DNA of 64,000 nucleotides from Microbacterium sp. LWO13-1.2 (GTDB taxonomy: Bacteria; Actinomycetota; Actinomycetes; Actinomycetales; Microbacteriaceae), in assembly GCF_038397725.1 (NCBI RefSeq), contig NZ_CP151634.1, forward strand, positions 1,674,001-1,738,000, read 5' to 3'. The notes under the pieces were generated by a model. It ran no database searches. It saw nothing but the letters and a program-made list of their open reading frames with translations, and was not told the DNA's origin. A program made the position numbers and the translations under genes. Within the stretch, counting starts at the first letter, position 1; each line of letters opens with the position of its first letter. Positions 27,158 to 36,428 of the stretch are shown in pieces.

Positions 27158-27661
27158 GTGAGCGAGATCATCGTACGGCCGGCGCGGAGCGCGGATATCG
27201 TCGCGATCAGGAACCTGCTGCAACCGCTCGTCGAGCAGCGCATCCTTCTGGGCAAGGATCTCGCGATCCTCTACGGCGCGGTGCAGGAATTCGTCGTCGC
27301 GGAAGCGGATGGTGTGCTGATCGGATGCGGCGCGCTGCACGTCATCTGGGAGGACCTCGGTGAGGTGCGCACGCTTCTCGTCCGCGATGACTGGCTGCAC
27401 CACGGAGTCGGGCGCTCCATCGTCGATCGCCTCGAGGAGAACGCGAAGGCCCTCGGGCTGTCGCGGCTGTTCTGCCTGACCTTCGAGGTCGAGTTCTTCA
27501 GTCGGCGCGGCTTCGCCCCGATCGGCGAACAGGTCGTCGATCCCGACGTGTACTCGCAGCTGCTGCGCAGCGGTGACGCCGGCGTCGAGGAGTTCCTCGA
27601 CCTGGCGCATGTGAAGCCGAACACGCTCGGCAACACGCGGATGCTGAAACAGCTGAACTAG
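27158..27661 (+). CDS. argA: Amino-acid N-acetyltransferase (N-acetylglutamate synthase, short actinobacterial form)
   Basis: This 167-residue GNAT-fold protein matches the short actinobacterial N-acetylglutamate synthase, known from Mycobacterium as Rv2747. The shared run of features is YGAVQEFVVAE, GCGALHVIWEDLGEVRT, the acetyl-CoA loop HHGVGRSIVDRL, FFSRRGF and the C-terminal EFLDLAHVKPNTLGN. It makes N-acetylglutamate for arginine synthesis. The gene is leaderless: TAGGCT (27146-27151) ends six bases before GTG 27158 and no Shine-Dalgarno is present. It is not part of the catabolic operon before it, which is closed by a terminator. Confidence 0.88.
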   Translation: MSEIIVRPARSADIVAIRNLLQPLVEQRILLGKDLAILYGAVQEFVVAEADGVLIGCGALHVIWEDLGEVRTLLVRDDWLHHGVGRSIVDRLEENAKALGLSRLFCLTFEVEFFSRRGFAPIGEQVVDPDVYSQLLRSGDAGVEEFLDLAHVKPNTLGNTRMLKQLN

Positions 27662-27670
27662 CCTGGACGC
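27659..27670 (+). promoter_or_regulatory. Leaderless promoter of the anchored protein gene
   Basis: TAGCCT (27659-27664) overlaps the stop codon of argA and ends six bases before ATG 27671, the spacing seen at several other genes here. There is no ribosome binding site. Confidence 0.5.
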
Positions 27671-28318
27671 ATGACCCGTTCGTCTGCAGCCGTCTATCGC
27701 CGACGGCGTCTTGTGGTGGTCGGCGCGCTGATCGTCCTCCTCGCGGCGATCGGGGTCGGAGTCTGGCTTTTCGTCGCCCAGCCGTGGGCCGGAGCTGAGC
27801 CGGGAGCAGACCCCACGCCGTCATCGACGACGAGTTCGTCACCGACGACGACGCCGACCGCAGGAGAAACCCCGACGCCGGAGTCGACGACCGATGAGAC
27901 CCCCGCGATCGTCGCCTGCAAGGCGACGGACATCAAGGTCACTGCCGTCGCCGATGCGGACGTCTACCCCGCAGGTGTCCTGCCCCAGCTGTCGATCTCG
28001 CTGACCAACGACGGGAAGACCGATTGCACGCTCGATGTCGGGTCGACCATGCAGGTGTTCACGGTCTCCAGCGGCGACGACGTCTGGTGGCGTTCCACGG
28101 ACTGCCAGGAGAACCCGAGCAGCATGATCGCGACGCTGGTCGCGGGAACGACGGTCACCAGTAAGGAGCCGGTCACCTGGGACCGCACCCGATCCAGCGT
28201 CGAGACATGCGCGGACGAGAATCGTCCGCGAGCGCCAGGCGGCGGTTCGTCGTATCACGTCGCCGTGTCGATCGGCGGCTTCGAAAGCCAGGGAACACAG
28301 CAGATCCTGCTCGAGTGA
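27671..28318 (+). CDS. Membrane-anchored extracytoplasmic protein of unknown function
   Basis: The 215-residue protein has a basic N-terminus (YRRRRL), one hydrophobic helix (about 14-37), then a low-complexity Thr/Ser/Pro linker (about 45-78), then a folded domain with four cysteines. The domain has a beta-sandwich look (LSISLTNDGKTDCTLDVGSTMQ), like small Ig-like domains found outside the membrane in actinobacteria. No enzyme motif is present. It probably starts its own leaderless transcript within the argA stop codon. Confidence 0.75.
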   Translation: MTRSSAAVYRRRRLVVVGALIVLLAAIGVGVWLFVAQPWAGAEPGADPTPSSTTSSSPTTTPTAGETPTPESTTDETPAIVACKATDIKVTAVADADVYPAGVLPQLSISLTNDGKTDCTLDVGSTMQVFTVSSGDDVWWRSTDCQENPSSMIATLVAGTTVTSKEPVTWDRTRSSVETCADENRPRAPGGGSSYHVAVSIGGFESQGTQQILLE

Positions 28319-28547
28319 GATCGCTCTGATCGAGGCGTGGTGCGGGGGCGCGGTGCCCCAAAGACCCTCGCCTTTGGGATACCATGGGGTGACTCTCGGG
28401 TATTCGCGGCGTAAGCCATCCCCAGTGGCGTCGGCTACAGCGTCCCCAGCGCTTCGACATCCGCCGCGCGAGAGCTCCGGGCCCTCTCGAGTACCCCAGT
28501 CCCCACTGGAGAACTCGAGAGGGCCCTCTTCGTTTTAGGCTGGACTC
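28319..28547 (+). ncRNA. Intergenic structured region, candidate small RNA ending in a T-tailed hairpin
   Basis: No reading frame fits these 229 bases. They contain a 7-bp hairpin (28357-28363 with 28372-28378), further short stems around 28420-28440, and a long hairpin whose outer stem is 14 bp (28479-28492 with 28513-28526) and inner stem CCAGT/ACTGG, followed by CTTCGTTTTA. Both the preceding and the following gene can be read without this hairpin, so it may end a separate small transcript. It could also simply terminate the 27671 gene. Confidence 0.35.
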
Positions 28548-28955
28548 ATGGCAGCGAAGAAGGCGAAGGCCTCCAAGAAACCCGCCCCCGAGGAGTTCCG
28601 CTCCGACGCGCTGGCGCAGGCGCTGGAGAAGCAGGACATCGCCGCGGTCGCACTGGCACTCCGCCACGGCACGACCGTCGTCCCGCTGATCAAGCCGGGA
28701 GCGCGCGATAACCCGCGCGACAGCGGCGAGGTCTGGACCTATCGCAACCCGGACAGCGGCGACCTCGCCCTGCTGCTCTTCAGCGACGCGAAGAACAAGC
28801 CGGCGAATCTGCCGCCCGGAGTCGGGATCTACGACGCCGACTGGCTGCGGAAGTTCCTCGCTGCGCATCCGATCACGACGGTCTTCCTCGACATCGCGGG
28901 CCCGCATCCGATGCAGGCCGCCCCGGACGAGCTGCTGAAGGCCCTCGACGCCTGA
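28548..28955 (+). CDS. Small SseB-like protein of unknown function
   Basis: The 135-residue protein starts with a Lys/Ala-rich tail (AAKKAKASKKPAPEE) and continues with a compact alpha/beta domain: LEKQDIAAVALALRHGTTVVPLI, WTYRNPDSGDLALLLFSD, and a C-terminal helix. The pattern resembles the SseB N-terminal domain often found in actinobacterial proteins annotated as hypothetical or dehydrogenase; no cofactor motif supports an enzyme. It is leaderless, with TAGGCT at 28536-28541 six bases before ATG 28548. Confidence 0.65.
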   Translation: MAAKKAKASKKPAPEEFRSDALAQALEKQDIAAVALALRHGTTVVPLIKPGARDNPRDSGEVWTYRNPDSGDLALLLFSDAKNKPANLPPGVGIYDADWLRKFLAAHPITTVFLDIAGPHPMQAAPDELLKALDA

Positions 28956-28995
28956 GTCGAAGCCGACCGGCCGGCCTCGGTCACGGACCGGAACC

Positions 28996-30363
28996 TCAGA
29001 ACGGCGGGATCTCGCCGTCGGGCCGACGGTTGGTGTTCCGCGCCCGCACATCGTTGAGTGCAGCCCGGAGCGTCTTGGAGCGGTCGTCGACGACCTGCTC
29101 GTACCCGAGCCGCGCTGCTTCGGAACGCCGCTGTGCCGCCTGCGTGACCGGGCGGATCTCACCGGCCAGGCTCAGCTCACCGACCGCGGCCACCGTGCGC
29201 GGCACGGAGTTCAGCTGCACGGATCCGGCCACGGCGATCGCGATGGCGAGATCGGCGGCCGGCTCGGTGAATCGCACGCCGCCCACTGTCGACACGTAGA
29301 CGTCGAGCATGCTGGTCTTGATGCTGGCCCGCTTCTCGAGGATCGCGAGCACCATCGCGACCCGTGAGGCGTCGAGACCGTGCACGACCCGGCGCGGATT
29401 GGGCGCGGACGACGGGATCGTCAGGGCCTGAACCTCGACCGGCAGCGCCCGCTTGCCCTCCAACGCGATCGCGACGCAGGTGCCCGGTTCGGTCGCGCCC
29501 TGCGAGAGGAACAACCCGGACGGATCGGGGACCTCGGCGATGCCGCCGCCGGTCATCTCGAAGCATCCGACCTCATCGGTGGGACCGAAGCGGTTCTTCA
29601 ACGCGCGGATGAAGCGCAGCGATGTCTGGCGATCGCCCTCGAAGTGGCACACGACGTCGACGAGATGCTCGAGCACCCGCGGGCCGGCCACCTGGCCGTC
29701 TTTCGTGACGTGACCGACGATGATGATCGGCAGACTGCGTTCCTTCGCGACTCGGATGAGTGTGGCGGCGACCTCTCGCACCTGACTGGGCTGCCCTGCC
29801 GCACCATCGGTCAGTGAAGACGACACGGTCTGCACGGAATCGACGATCACGAGCTGCGGTCGTACCTCGTCGATGTGGCCGAGGATCGTGGCGAGGTCGG
29901 TCTCGCTCGCGAGATACAGCTCATCGTGCAGCGCGCCGGTGCGTTCGGCGCGCAGTCGCACCTGAGCGGGTGACTCCTCGGCGCTCGCGTAGAGCACGCG
30001 GCGGCCCGCACGGGCCGACTGCGCCGCCACTTCGAGCAGCAGCGTCGACTTGCCGACGCCCGGCTCGCCGCTGAGCAGGATCGCGGCTCCCGGAACGATG
30101 CCGCCACCGAGCACGCGGTCGAACTCACCGACGCCGCTCGTGCGCCGCGGTGCGTCTTCCGTGGTGATCTGTGTGATCGGCCGAGCGGCGCGATCGGCGT
30201 GCGGGGCGAGCGGTGTCATCCGACGGAGGATGCCTGTCGGAGCGGCCTGTTCGGACACGGTGCCCCACTGCTGGCACTCGCCGCAGCGACCCACCCACTT
30301 CGCCGTCGTCCACCCGCATTCCGTGCAGACGAAAGCAGGGGGAGCGGGTTTGCGGGTGGCCAT
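28996..30363 (-). CDS. radA: DNA repair protein RadA
   Basis: RadA is a RecA-related helicase-like protein that processes branched recombination intermediates. The 455-residue protein has the N-terminal zinc finger (Cys13, Cys16, Cys27, Cys30), Walker A GEPGVGKSTLL, the RadA-specific KNRFGPTDEVG motif and a C-terminal Lon-protease-like domain (about 290-455, without catalytic use). The gene is leaderless: on the minus strand TAGCCT (30375-30370) ends six bases before ATG 30363. It is divergent from cydA. Confidence 0.97.
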   Translation of the reverse strand: MATRKPAPPAFVCTECGWTTAKWVGRCGECQQWGTVSEQAAPTGILRRMTPLAPHADRAARPITQITTEDAPRRTSGVGEFDRVLGGGIVPGAAILLSGEPGVGKSTLLLEVAAQSARAGRRVLYASAEESPAQVRLRAERTGALHDELYLASETDLATILGHIDEVRPQLVIVDSVQTVSSSLTDGAAGQPSQVREVAATLIRVAKERSLPIIIVGHVTKDGQVAGPRVLEHLVDVVCHFEGDRQTSLRFIRALKNRFGPTDEVGCFEMTGGGIAEVPDPSGLFLSQGATEPGTCVAIALEGKRALPVEVQALTIPSSAPNPRRVVHGLDASRVAMVLAILEKRASIKTSMLDVYVSTVGGVRFTEPAADLAIAIAVAGSVQLNSVPRTVAAVGELSLAGEIRPVTQAAQRRSEAARLGYEQVVDDRSKTLRAALNDVRARNTNRRPDGEIPPF

Positions 30364-30472
30364 GCAATCAGGCTATCGGGCGCATCCGACATGCCTATCG
30401 GCAAGAGGGACTTTCGGCCCACGTCGGCCGTCGCGGCCCGACAGAATGGAAGCAGGAGAGAAGGAGTCGCGC

Positions 30473-31888
30473 ATGGAATGGCTTGATCCGCTGGTCCTTT
30501 CACGATGGCAGTTCGGGCTGACCACCGTCTACCACTACCTCTTCGTGCCCCTGACGATCGGCATGGTCGTGGTGGCCGCGATCTTCCAGACCGCCTGGGT
30601 GCGCACCGGCAAGGTCGAGTACCTGCACCTCACTCGTTTCTTCGGGAAGATCTTCCTCATCAACTTCGCGATGGGCGTGGTCACCGGCATCGTGCAGGAG
30701 TTCCAGTTCGGCATGAACTGGTCGGACTACTCCCGCTTCGTCGGAGACGTCTTCGGCGCCCCGCTGGCGTTCGAGGGGCTCCTGGCGTTCTTCTTCGAAG
30801 CGACCTTCATCGGCCTGTGGATCTTCGGCTGGGACAAGCTTCCCCAGAAGCTGCACCTCGCGACGATCTGGTGCGTCGCGATCGGCAGCATCCTCTCCGC
30901 ATACTTCATCATCGCCGCGAATGCGTTCATGCAGAATCCGGTCGGTTACGAGTACAACGCCACGACGAACCGTGCCGAACTCGTCGACATCGGTGCCCTC
31001 CTCACCAACCCGGTCGCGCTCGCCGCCTTCCCGCACACCATCTTCGGCGCGTTCATGTTCGCCGCCGGCGTCGTGATCTCGGTGTCCGCCTGGCACCTCT
31101 CCCGCGGGCAGCACTACGACACCATGCGCATCTCGCTGAAGTTCGGGCTGTGGGCGATGATCATCTCCACCGCCGGAGTCGCGCTCACCGGCGACCAGCT
31201 CGGCCTCGCCATGTACGAGACGCAGCCCATGAAGATGGCCGCGGCGGAAGCGACGTTCAACACGGTCTGCGGGCCGGATGCCGCGTTCAGCCTGTTCACG
31301 CTCGGCACTCCCGACGGCAAGACCGAGCTGTTCAGCATCCGTGTTCCGTACCTGCTGTCGCTGCTGTCGACGCACACCCTCGACGGATGCGTGCACGGCA
31401 TCAACGACCTCAACGCCGAATACGCCGAGCGCTTCGCCGACACCGGGATCACCGACTTCGCGCCGGTGCTCTGGGTCACCTACTGGGGCTTCCGCTGGAT
31501 GATCGGCCTCGGCATGGCCGCCGCGCTCGTCGCCGTCGTCGGGCTCTGGATCACCCGCCGCAGCGCCAAGCGCCAGCCGGCCCCGTGGATGTGGAAGCTC
31601 GCGATCTGGTCGTTCCCGCTCGCTCTCGGCGCCAACATCATGGGCTGGGTCTTCACCGAGATGGGCAGGCAGCCCTGGATCGTCTTCAGCCTGATGACGA
31701 CACAGGACGGCGTCTCGCCGGGCGTGAGCGGACTCGAGGTGCTCATCTCCTTGGTCGCTTTCACCGCGATCTACGCAGCTCTCGCCGTCGTCGAGATCCG
31801 CCTCATCGTGAGGGCCGCGCAGAAAGGCCCTGACACCACCGAGCAACCTCATGACGAGACGGCCCAGCTGCCGTCGGTCGTGTACTGA
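30473..31888 (+). CDS. cydA: Cytochrome bd quinol oxidase subunit I
   Basis: CydA binds the haems and oxidises quinol in the high-affinity oxygen-reducing bd oxidase of the membrane. The 471-residue protein has the haem-ligand His21 (TVYHYLFVPLTIG), the haem b558 region with SAWHLSRGQH, the quinol-loop entry GDQLGLAMYETQPMK and the conserved GRQPWIVF. The quinol loop is of the short form typical of Gram-positive bacteria. ATG 30473 has AGAGAAGGAG in front; a longer frame upstream overlaps radA on the other strand. It starts the cydABDC operon. Confidence 0.96.
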   Translation: MEWLDPLVLSRWQFGLTTVYHYLFVPLTIGMVVVAAIFQTAWVRTGKVEYLHLTRFFGKIFLINFAMGVVTGIVQEFQFGMNWSDYSRFVGDVFGAPLAFEGLLAFFFEATFIGLWIFGWDKLPQKLHLATIWCVAIGSILSAYFIIAANAFMQNPVGYEYNATTNRAELVDIGALLTNPVALAAFPHTIFGAFMFAAGVVISVSAWHLSRGQHYDTMRISLKFGLWAMIISTAGVALTGDQLGLAMYETQPMKMAAAEATFNTVCGPDAAFSLFTLGTPDGKTELFSIRVPYLLSLLSTHTLDGCVHGINDLNAEYAERFADTGITDFAPVLWVTYWGFRWMIGLGMAAALVAVVGLWITRRSAKRQPAPWMWKLAIWSFPLALGANIMGWVFTEMGRQPWIVFSLMTTQDGVSPGVSGLEVLISLVAFTAIYAALAVVEIRLIVRAAQKGPDTTEQPHDETAQLPSVVY

Positions 31889-31893
31889 GAGGA

Positions 31894-32931
31894 ATGTTCA
31901 TGGACCTCGCAACCCTCTGGTTCTGGATCGTCGCCTTCCTCTTCGTCGGGTACTTCGTGCTCGACGGGTTCGACTTCGGCGTCGGGATGTCTCTGCCGTT
32001 CCTCGGCAAGGACGACGTGTCGCGCCGGCAGGTCATCAACACCATCGGGCCGATCTGGGATCTCAACGAGACGTGGGTGATCGTCGCCGGCGCCTGCCTG
32101 TTCGCCTCGTTCCCGGAGTGGTACGCCACGTTGTTCAGCGGTTTCTACCTGCCGCTGCTTCTCATCCTGCTCGCCCTGATCCTGCGCGGCGTCTCCTTCG
32201 AGTACCGGCACCAGCGCGAGGATGCCGCATGGAAGGCGCGGTTCGACCGGATGATCGTGATCGGCTCGGCCGTGCCGGCGTTCCTCTGGGGAGTGGCGTT
32301 CGGCAACATCGTGCAGGGCGTCCCGCTGGACGCCGACCACGTCTACGTCGGCGGGTTCTTCGGCCTCCTGAACCCGTACGCACTGCTGGTCGGCGTCACG
32401 ACCCTGCTGCTGTTCTTCCTGCACGGAGTGTGCTTCGTGGCGCTGAAGACCGACGGTCGGGTGCTTGAAGATGCGCGGAGGCTGGTCGCTCGGGCGGCCG
32501 TTCCGACGATCCTCGCGGCGGCTGCGACCGTCGTCTGGACGATCGTGCTGGCCGCCCAGCGCGAGGCGCCGTTGCTGTGGATGGTGATCGCTGCCGGTGC
32601 CGTGGCCGCGGTTTTCCTGGTGAGCCTGGTGGTGCTCTCTCTTCGCCGGCTGGACGGCTGGGCGTTCTTCGCCGGCGTCGTCACCGTGCTGTCTGCGGTC
32701 GTGATGCTGTTCGCCGCGCTCTTCCCGTACGTGATGCCGTCGACGATCGACCCGGCCGTCAACAGCCTCACCATCGCGAACGCCTCGAGCACGCCGTACA
32801 CGCTGCAGATCATGAGTTGGACGGCGCTGGTCGCCCTGCCTCTGGTGCTCGCGTATCAAGCCTGGACGTACTGGATCTTCCGCAAGCGCGTCACCCGCCG
32901 CTCCATCGAGGCGGCTCCGGCGCACGCGTGA
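31894..32931 (+). CDS. cydB: Cytochrome bd quinol oxidase subunit II
   Basis: The 345-residue integral membrane protein has the CydB features: start with LWFWIVAFLFVGYFVLDGFDFGVG, GPIWDLNETWVI, and eight or so further hydrophobic helices. It pairs with CydA to form the oxidase core. It starts five bases after the cydA stop and is followed by the CydDC transporter genes needed for its assembly. Confidence 0.96.
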   Translation: MFMDLATLWFWIVAFLFVGYFVLDGFDFGVGMSLPFLGKDDVSRRQVINTIGPIWDLNETWVIVAGACLFASFPEWYATLFSGFYLPLLLILLALILRGVSFEYRHQREDAAWKARFDRMIVIGSAVPAFLWGVAFGNIVQGVPLDADHVYVGGFFGLLNPYALLVGVTTLLLFFLHGVCFVALKTDGRVLEDARRLVARAAVPTILAAAATVVWTIVLAAQREAPLLWMVIAAGAVAAVFLVSLVVLSLRRLDGWAFFAGVVTVLSAVVMLFAALFPYVMPSTIDPAVNSLTIANASSTPYTLQIMSWTALVALPLVLAYQAWTYWIFRKRVTRRSIEAAPAHA

Positions 32932-33019
32932 GGTCCTCGTCGCGGTGCGGTCGCACGTCGTGCGGGTGCGAAGCTGGGATGAGGACACGAAGTGCGACCG
33001 GAAGGGTGAGGGGCTGCGC

Positions 33020-34684
33020 ATGAAACCCGTCGATCCGCGGTTGCTTCGATACGCGGCGGCGGTACGCGGGTTCGTCGCGGCATCCGCACTGATCGCGGTG
33101 GTGCAGACCGGGGTCGTGATCGCGTTCGCCTGGCTGCTGACGGATGCCGTCACAGGCGCGCTCGCGGGACGAGATGTCACCGCATCCCTCATCTGGTTGC
33201 TGCTCACGGCCGTTCTGCGCGGGGCGCTGATCGCCATCTCGGATGCCGCAGGCACGCGCGCCGCCGCGCGGACCGGTGCCCAGCTGCGCGCCGCCCTGAT
33301 CCGAGCGGTCGGCCGGCTGGGGCCGGGCTGGCTCGCGCAGCGGAATCAGGCCGGTCTCGCCGTGACCGCCGGGCACGGGCTGGACGCGCTCGACGCCTAC
33401 TTCGCGCGGTACATCCCGCAGCTCGTACTGACCGTCGTCGCGACACCGGTGCTGCTCGCGGTGATGTGGTGGCAGGACTGGCCGAGCGGACTCGCCGCGG
33501 CGATCACGCTGCCGCTCATCCCGCTCTTCCTCATCCTCATCGGGATGGCCACCCGCACCGTGCAGCGTCGGCAATGGCAGACCCTGCAGCGGCTCGCCGT
33601 GCGCTTCGCCGATACCGTGCAGGGGCTCGCGACCTTGCGTCTGTTCGGCCGGGAGCAGCGAGCGGCGGAGCGGATCGAGACCACGGCAGACGAGTACCGG
33701 CGCGAGACGATGACGGTGCTGCGGTTCTCGTTCCTCTCCGGCTTCGCGATGGAACTGCTGTCCTCGCTGGCCGTCGCGCTCATCGCCGTGTCGGTCGGTT
33801 TCCGGCTGCTGTCCGGTGAGCTCTCGCTCGAGGTCGGGCTGTTCGTGCTGCTGCTCGCACCGGAGGCCTTCCTGCCGATCCGGCAGGTCGGAGTGCAGTT
33901 CCACGCCGCGGCCGAGGGCGTCGCGGCGACCGAGGAGATCTTCGAGGTGCTCGATGCCGCGGGGGCGCGCGCCGATCGTGTCCACAACTCCGGAGATCTT
34001 GTGTCGGAGACGGCCGAAGCGCGTGTTCTTGGAGAGAATCGGCCCGGATCTCCGGAGTTGTGGACGCGCGGAACAGACCTCGTCATCTCCGACCTCGGGG
34101 TCCGTGACCTCCCGCCGGTCTCGTTCGCGGCCGAGCCGGGAACGATCACTCTCATCGAAGGTCCGAGCGGTTCCGGCAAGTCGAGCCTCCTCGCTGCCCT
34201 GCGTGGCGCGGCGGACTTCGACGGCGCGGCCACGTTTGGCGGGAGCGATCTGCGCGACCTCGCGCCCGCCGACTGGCTGGCCTGGGCCGGGCAGGCGCCG
34301 GGGCTCATCCGCGGCACGATCGCCGAGAATGTCGCGCTCGGAGATCCGTCAGCGGATGCCGAGGGCATTCGCGCGGCCCTTGACGACGCCTGCGCCGATG
34401 ATCTCGACCCTGCGGCCGAGCTCGGTGTGCAGGGCAGCGGCCTGTCGGGCGGACAGGGGCAACGGGTCGCGGTGGCTCGGGCGTTCTACCGGCACGCGGC
34501 GGATCCGCAGAGAGTGCTCGTTCTCGACGAGCCGTCCAGTGCTCTGGATGCCGACACCGAGGCGCGACTCTGGTTGTCGCTGCGGAGGAGAGCGGAAGCG
34601 GGCGCCACGATCCTGCTCGTCTCGCACCGCCGCTCCGCGCGGACGATCGCCGATCAGGTCATCGCCTTGGGGGTGAGCGTGTGA
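33020..34684 (+). CDS. cydD: Thiol reductant ABC exporter subunit CydD, with an in-frame palindromic insert
   Basis: CydD pairs with CydC as an ABC exporter of thiols (and possibly haem) needed to assemble cytochrome bd. The 554-residue protein has six helices (about 20-310) and an ATPase domain with GPSGSGKSSL, LSGGQGQR and VLVLDEPSSALD. Between the two domains, at about residues 321-349, an unusual stretch is encoded by a 19-bp perfect inverted repeat (33980-33998 and 34047-34065), likely an in-frame palindromic repeat. ATG 33020 has GAAGGGTGAGGGG upstream. The stop overlaps the GTG of cydC. Confidence 0.92.
   Translation: MKPVDPRLLRYAAAVRGFVAASALIAVVQTGVVIAFAWLLTDAVTGALAGRDVTASLIWLLLTAVLRGALIAISDAAGTRAAARTGAQLRAALIRAVGRLGPGWLAQRNQAGLAVTAGHGLDALDAYFARYIPQLVLTVVATPVLLAVMWWQDWPSGLAAAITLPLIPLFLILIGMATRTVQRRQWQTLQRLAVRFADTVQGLATLRLFGREQRAAERIETTADEYRRETMTVLRFSFLSGFAMELLSSLAVALIAVSVGFRLLSGELSLEVGLFVLLLAPEAFLPIRQVGVQFHAAAEGVAATEEIFEVLDAAGARADRVHNSGDLVSETAEARVLGENRPGSPELWTRGTDLVISDLGVRDLPPVSFAAEPGTITLIEGPSGSGKSSLLAALRGAADFDGAATFGGSDLRDLAPADWLAWAGQAPGLIRGTIAENVALGDPSADAEGIRAALDDACADDLDPAAELGVQGSGLSGGQGQRVAVARAFYRHAADPQRVLVLDEPSSALDADTEARLWLSLRRRAEAGATILLVSHRRSARTIADQVIALGVSV
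33980..34065. repeat. 19-bp perfect inverted repeat inside cydD (REP-like)
   Basis: The arms 33980-33998 and 34047-34065 are exact reverse complements, 48 bases apart, and start and end with GTCCACAACTCCGGAG and its complement. The 86-base unit keeps the reading frame and falls in the linker between membrane and ATPase domains, where an insert is tolerated. Confidence 0.7.
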
Positions 34685-36372
34685 GCATCCGATCCGATGC
34701 GAGGCGTGCTCCCTCCGCCCGCGTGACGGCCAGAGAAAGGGCAGTGCTCCGCGGCGCGCAGCCGCCGCTCGGCCGATTCCTTCCCGGTCTCCTCTGGGGC
34801 GTGCTGTCGGCTGGAGCTGCCGTGAGCCTGCTCGCGGTGAGCGGGTGGCTGATCGTCAGCGCCTCGATCGTGGATTCGCTCGTGCCGCTTTCGATCGCGG
34901 TCGTGGGGGTGCGCTTCTTCGCGGTTTCGAGGGCCGTGACCCGCTACCTCGAGCGGCTCAGCGGGCACGATGCCGCGTTGCGCCAGTTGGCGGTCACCCG
35001 CGCCGACATGGTGCGCCGACTGATCCCGCTTTCTCCCGCAGGGCTCGGCCGCACCGATCGTGGCCGGGTGCTGTCGGCTCTCGTCGATGATGTCGAGAAT
35101 CTGCAGAACCTGCCGTTGCGGGTCGTGCAGCCGTTGGCCGTCGCCGCTGTCGTCGCTATCGGCGCGGTCGGATTCATCGCCTTCGTGTCTCCGCCGGCCG
35201 CCTTGACCCTCGCCGCGTGCCTCATCGTCGCCGCCGGCGCGGCCATCGGTCTCGGCTGGATACTCGGATCACGTGCCGAGACGCGGGTCTCGTTGCGCAG
35301 GGCCGAGCTGTCGGCGGCTCTGGTGGACTATTTCGGCAGTCTGGACGTGCTGATCGCGTACGGGGCCGAGTTCGCTGCGCGGGAACGTGTGCAGGACGCC
35401 GACGCCGCACTCCGCGCCTCGGTGACACGGGCGTCCCTCGCTCAGGCGGTCGCCGCCGGCGTCGTGTCGACGATGGCGGGAGCTGCCTCGGTCTGGGCGC
35501 TCGCCGCGGCATCTCCTGGGTTGTCGACCGGAGCGATCGACGGCCCGTGGCTTGCCGTTGCGGTTTTGGTGCCGATGGTGGTGTTCGAGATCTTCGGTGC
35601 AGCACCGGTGGCGGCGGCCTCGTGGCGCAGCGTCCGGGCGAGCGCTCGGCGCGTGGTCGACGTGCTGCCGGAGCGAATGCCCGATGAGCTGCGCGGCGAC
35701 GAGGGCGTCGATGCCGGTGGGGTCGAGGGGAGTATCCGGTTGCGGAACGTGCACGCGACGTGGCCGGGCGGGGCGGAAGGGCTGCGCGGCGTCGATCTCG
35801 ATCTGCAGCCGGGGGAGCGGGTGCTGGTCTCGGGCCCCAGCGGTGCCGGGAAGAGCACCCTCGCCGCGGCGCTGGTCGGGTTCCTCCGGGTGGAGGGCGA
35901 GTATTCCGTCGGCGGCATGGATGCGGCAACGCTCTCCGGGCCTTCGCTGCGCGCGGTCGTGGGACTGTGCGAGCAGAGCCCGCAGTTGTTCGACGAGGAC
36001 ATCCGGCAGAACCTCCTCTTCGCGCGCGACACCGCCACCGACGACGAGCTGCTGGCCGTGCTCGACCGGGTCGGGCTCGCCGACTGGGTGCGCGACCGCG
36101 GCGGGCTCGACGCGCGTGTCGGCGACCGCGGGGCGCTGGTGTCCGGAGGTCAGGCGCAGCGCATCGCTCTCGCCCGAGTGTTGCTGCGCGGGTTCCCCGT
36201 GCTGGTGCTCGATGAGCCGACGGCGGGCGTCGACCCGGCGGCATCCGACGCGCTGCTGCGCGATCTGCTGGAAGCGGTCGGCGAGCAGTCCGTCCTGCTG
36301 ATCTCGCATGTCGCCCCGCCCGCGGGCACGGTGGATCGCGTCGTGCGCATCGAAGCGGGGCGCACGATCTGA
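34681..36372 (+). CDS. cydC: Thiol reductant ABC exporter subunit CydC
   Basis: The 563-residue protein is the partner of CydD. It has six membrane helices (about 35-320), then an ATPase domain with Walker A GPSGAGKSTLAAAL, signature VSGGQAQR and Walker B VLVLDEPTAGVD. GTG 34681 overlaps the cydD stop (GTGA), so the two are translationally coupled. It ends the cydABDC operon. Confidence 0.94.
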   Translation: MSIRSDARRAPSARVTARERAVLRGAQPPLGRFLPGLLWGVLSAGAAVSLLAVSGWLIVSASIVDSLVPLSIAVVGVRFFAVSRAVTRYLERLSGHDAALRQLAVTRADMVRRLIPLSPAGLGRTDRGRVLSALVDDVENLQNLPLRVVQPLAVAAVVAIGAVGFIAFVSPPAALTLAACLIVAAGAAIGLGWILGSRAETRVSLRRAELSAALVDYFGSLDVLIAYGAEFAARERVQDADAALRASVTRASLAQAVAAGVVSTMAGAASVWALAAASPGLSTGAIDGPWLAVAVLVPMVVFEIFGAAPVAAASWRSVRASARRVVDVLPERMPDELRGDEGVDAGGVEGSIRLRNVHATWPGGAEGLRGVDLDLQPGERVLVSGPSGAGKSTLAAALVGFLRVEGEYSVGGMDAATLSGPSLRAVVGLCEQSPQLFDEDIRQNLLFARDTATDDELLAVLDRVGLADWVRDRGGLDARVGDRGALVSGGQAQRIALARVLLRGFPVLVLDEPTAGVDPAASDALLRDLLEAVGEQSVLLISHVAPPAGTVDRVVRIEAGRTI

Positions 36373-36416
36373 TCGCCCGGCCTCGACGAGTGGGTGCATC
36401 CCTCCACATGCCCCCG

Positions 36417-36428
36417 TAGCGTGGGGGC
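36417..36428 (+). promoter_or_regulatory. Leaderless promoter of the SRPBCC gene
   Basis: TAGCGT (36417-36422) ends six bases before ATG 36429, and no Shine-Dalgarno is visible. Confidence 0.5.
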
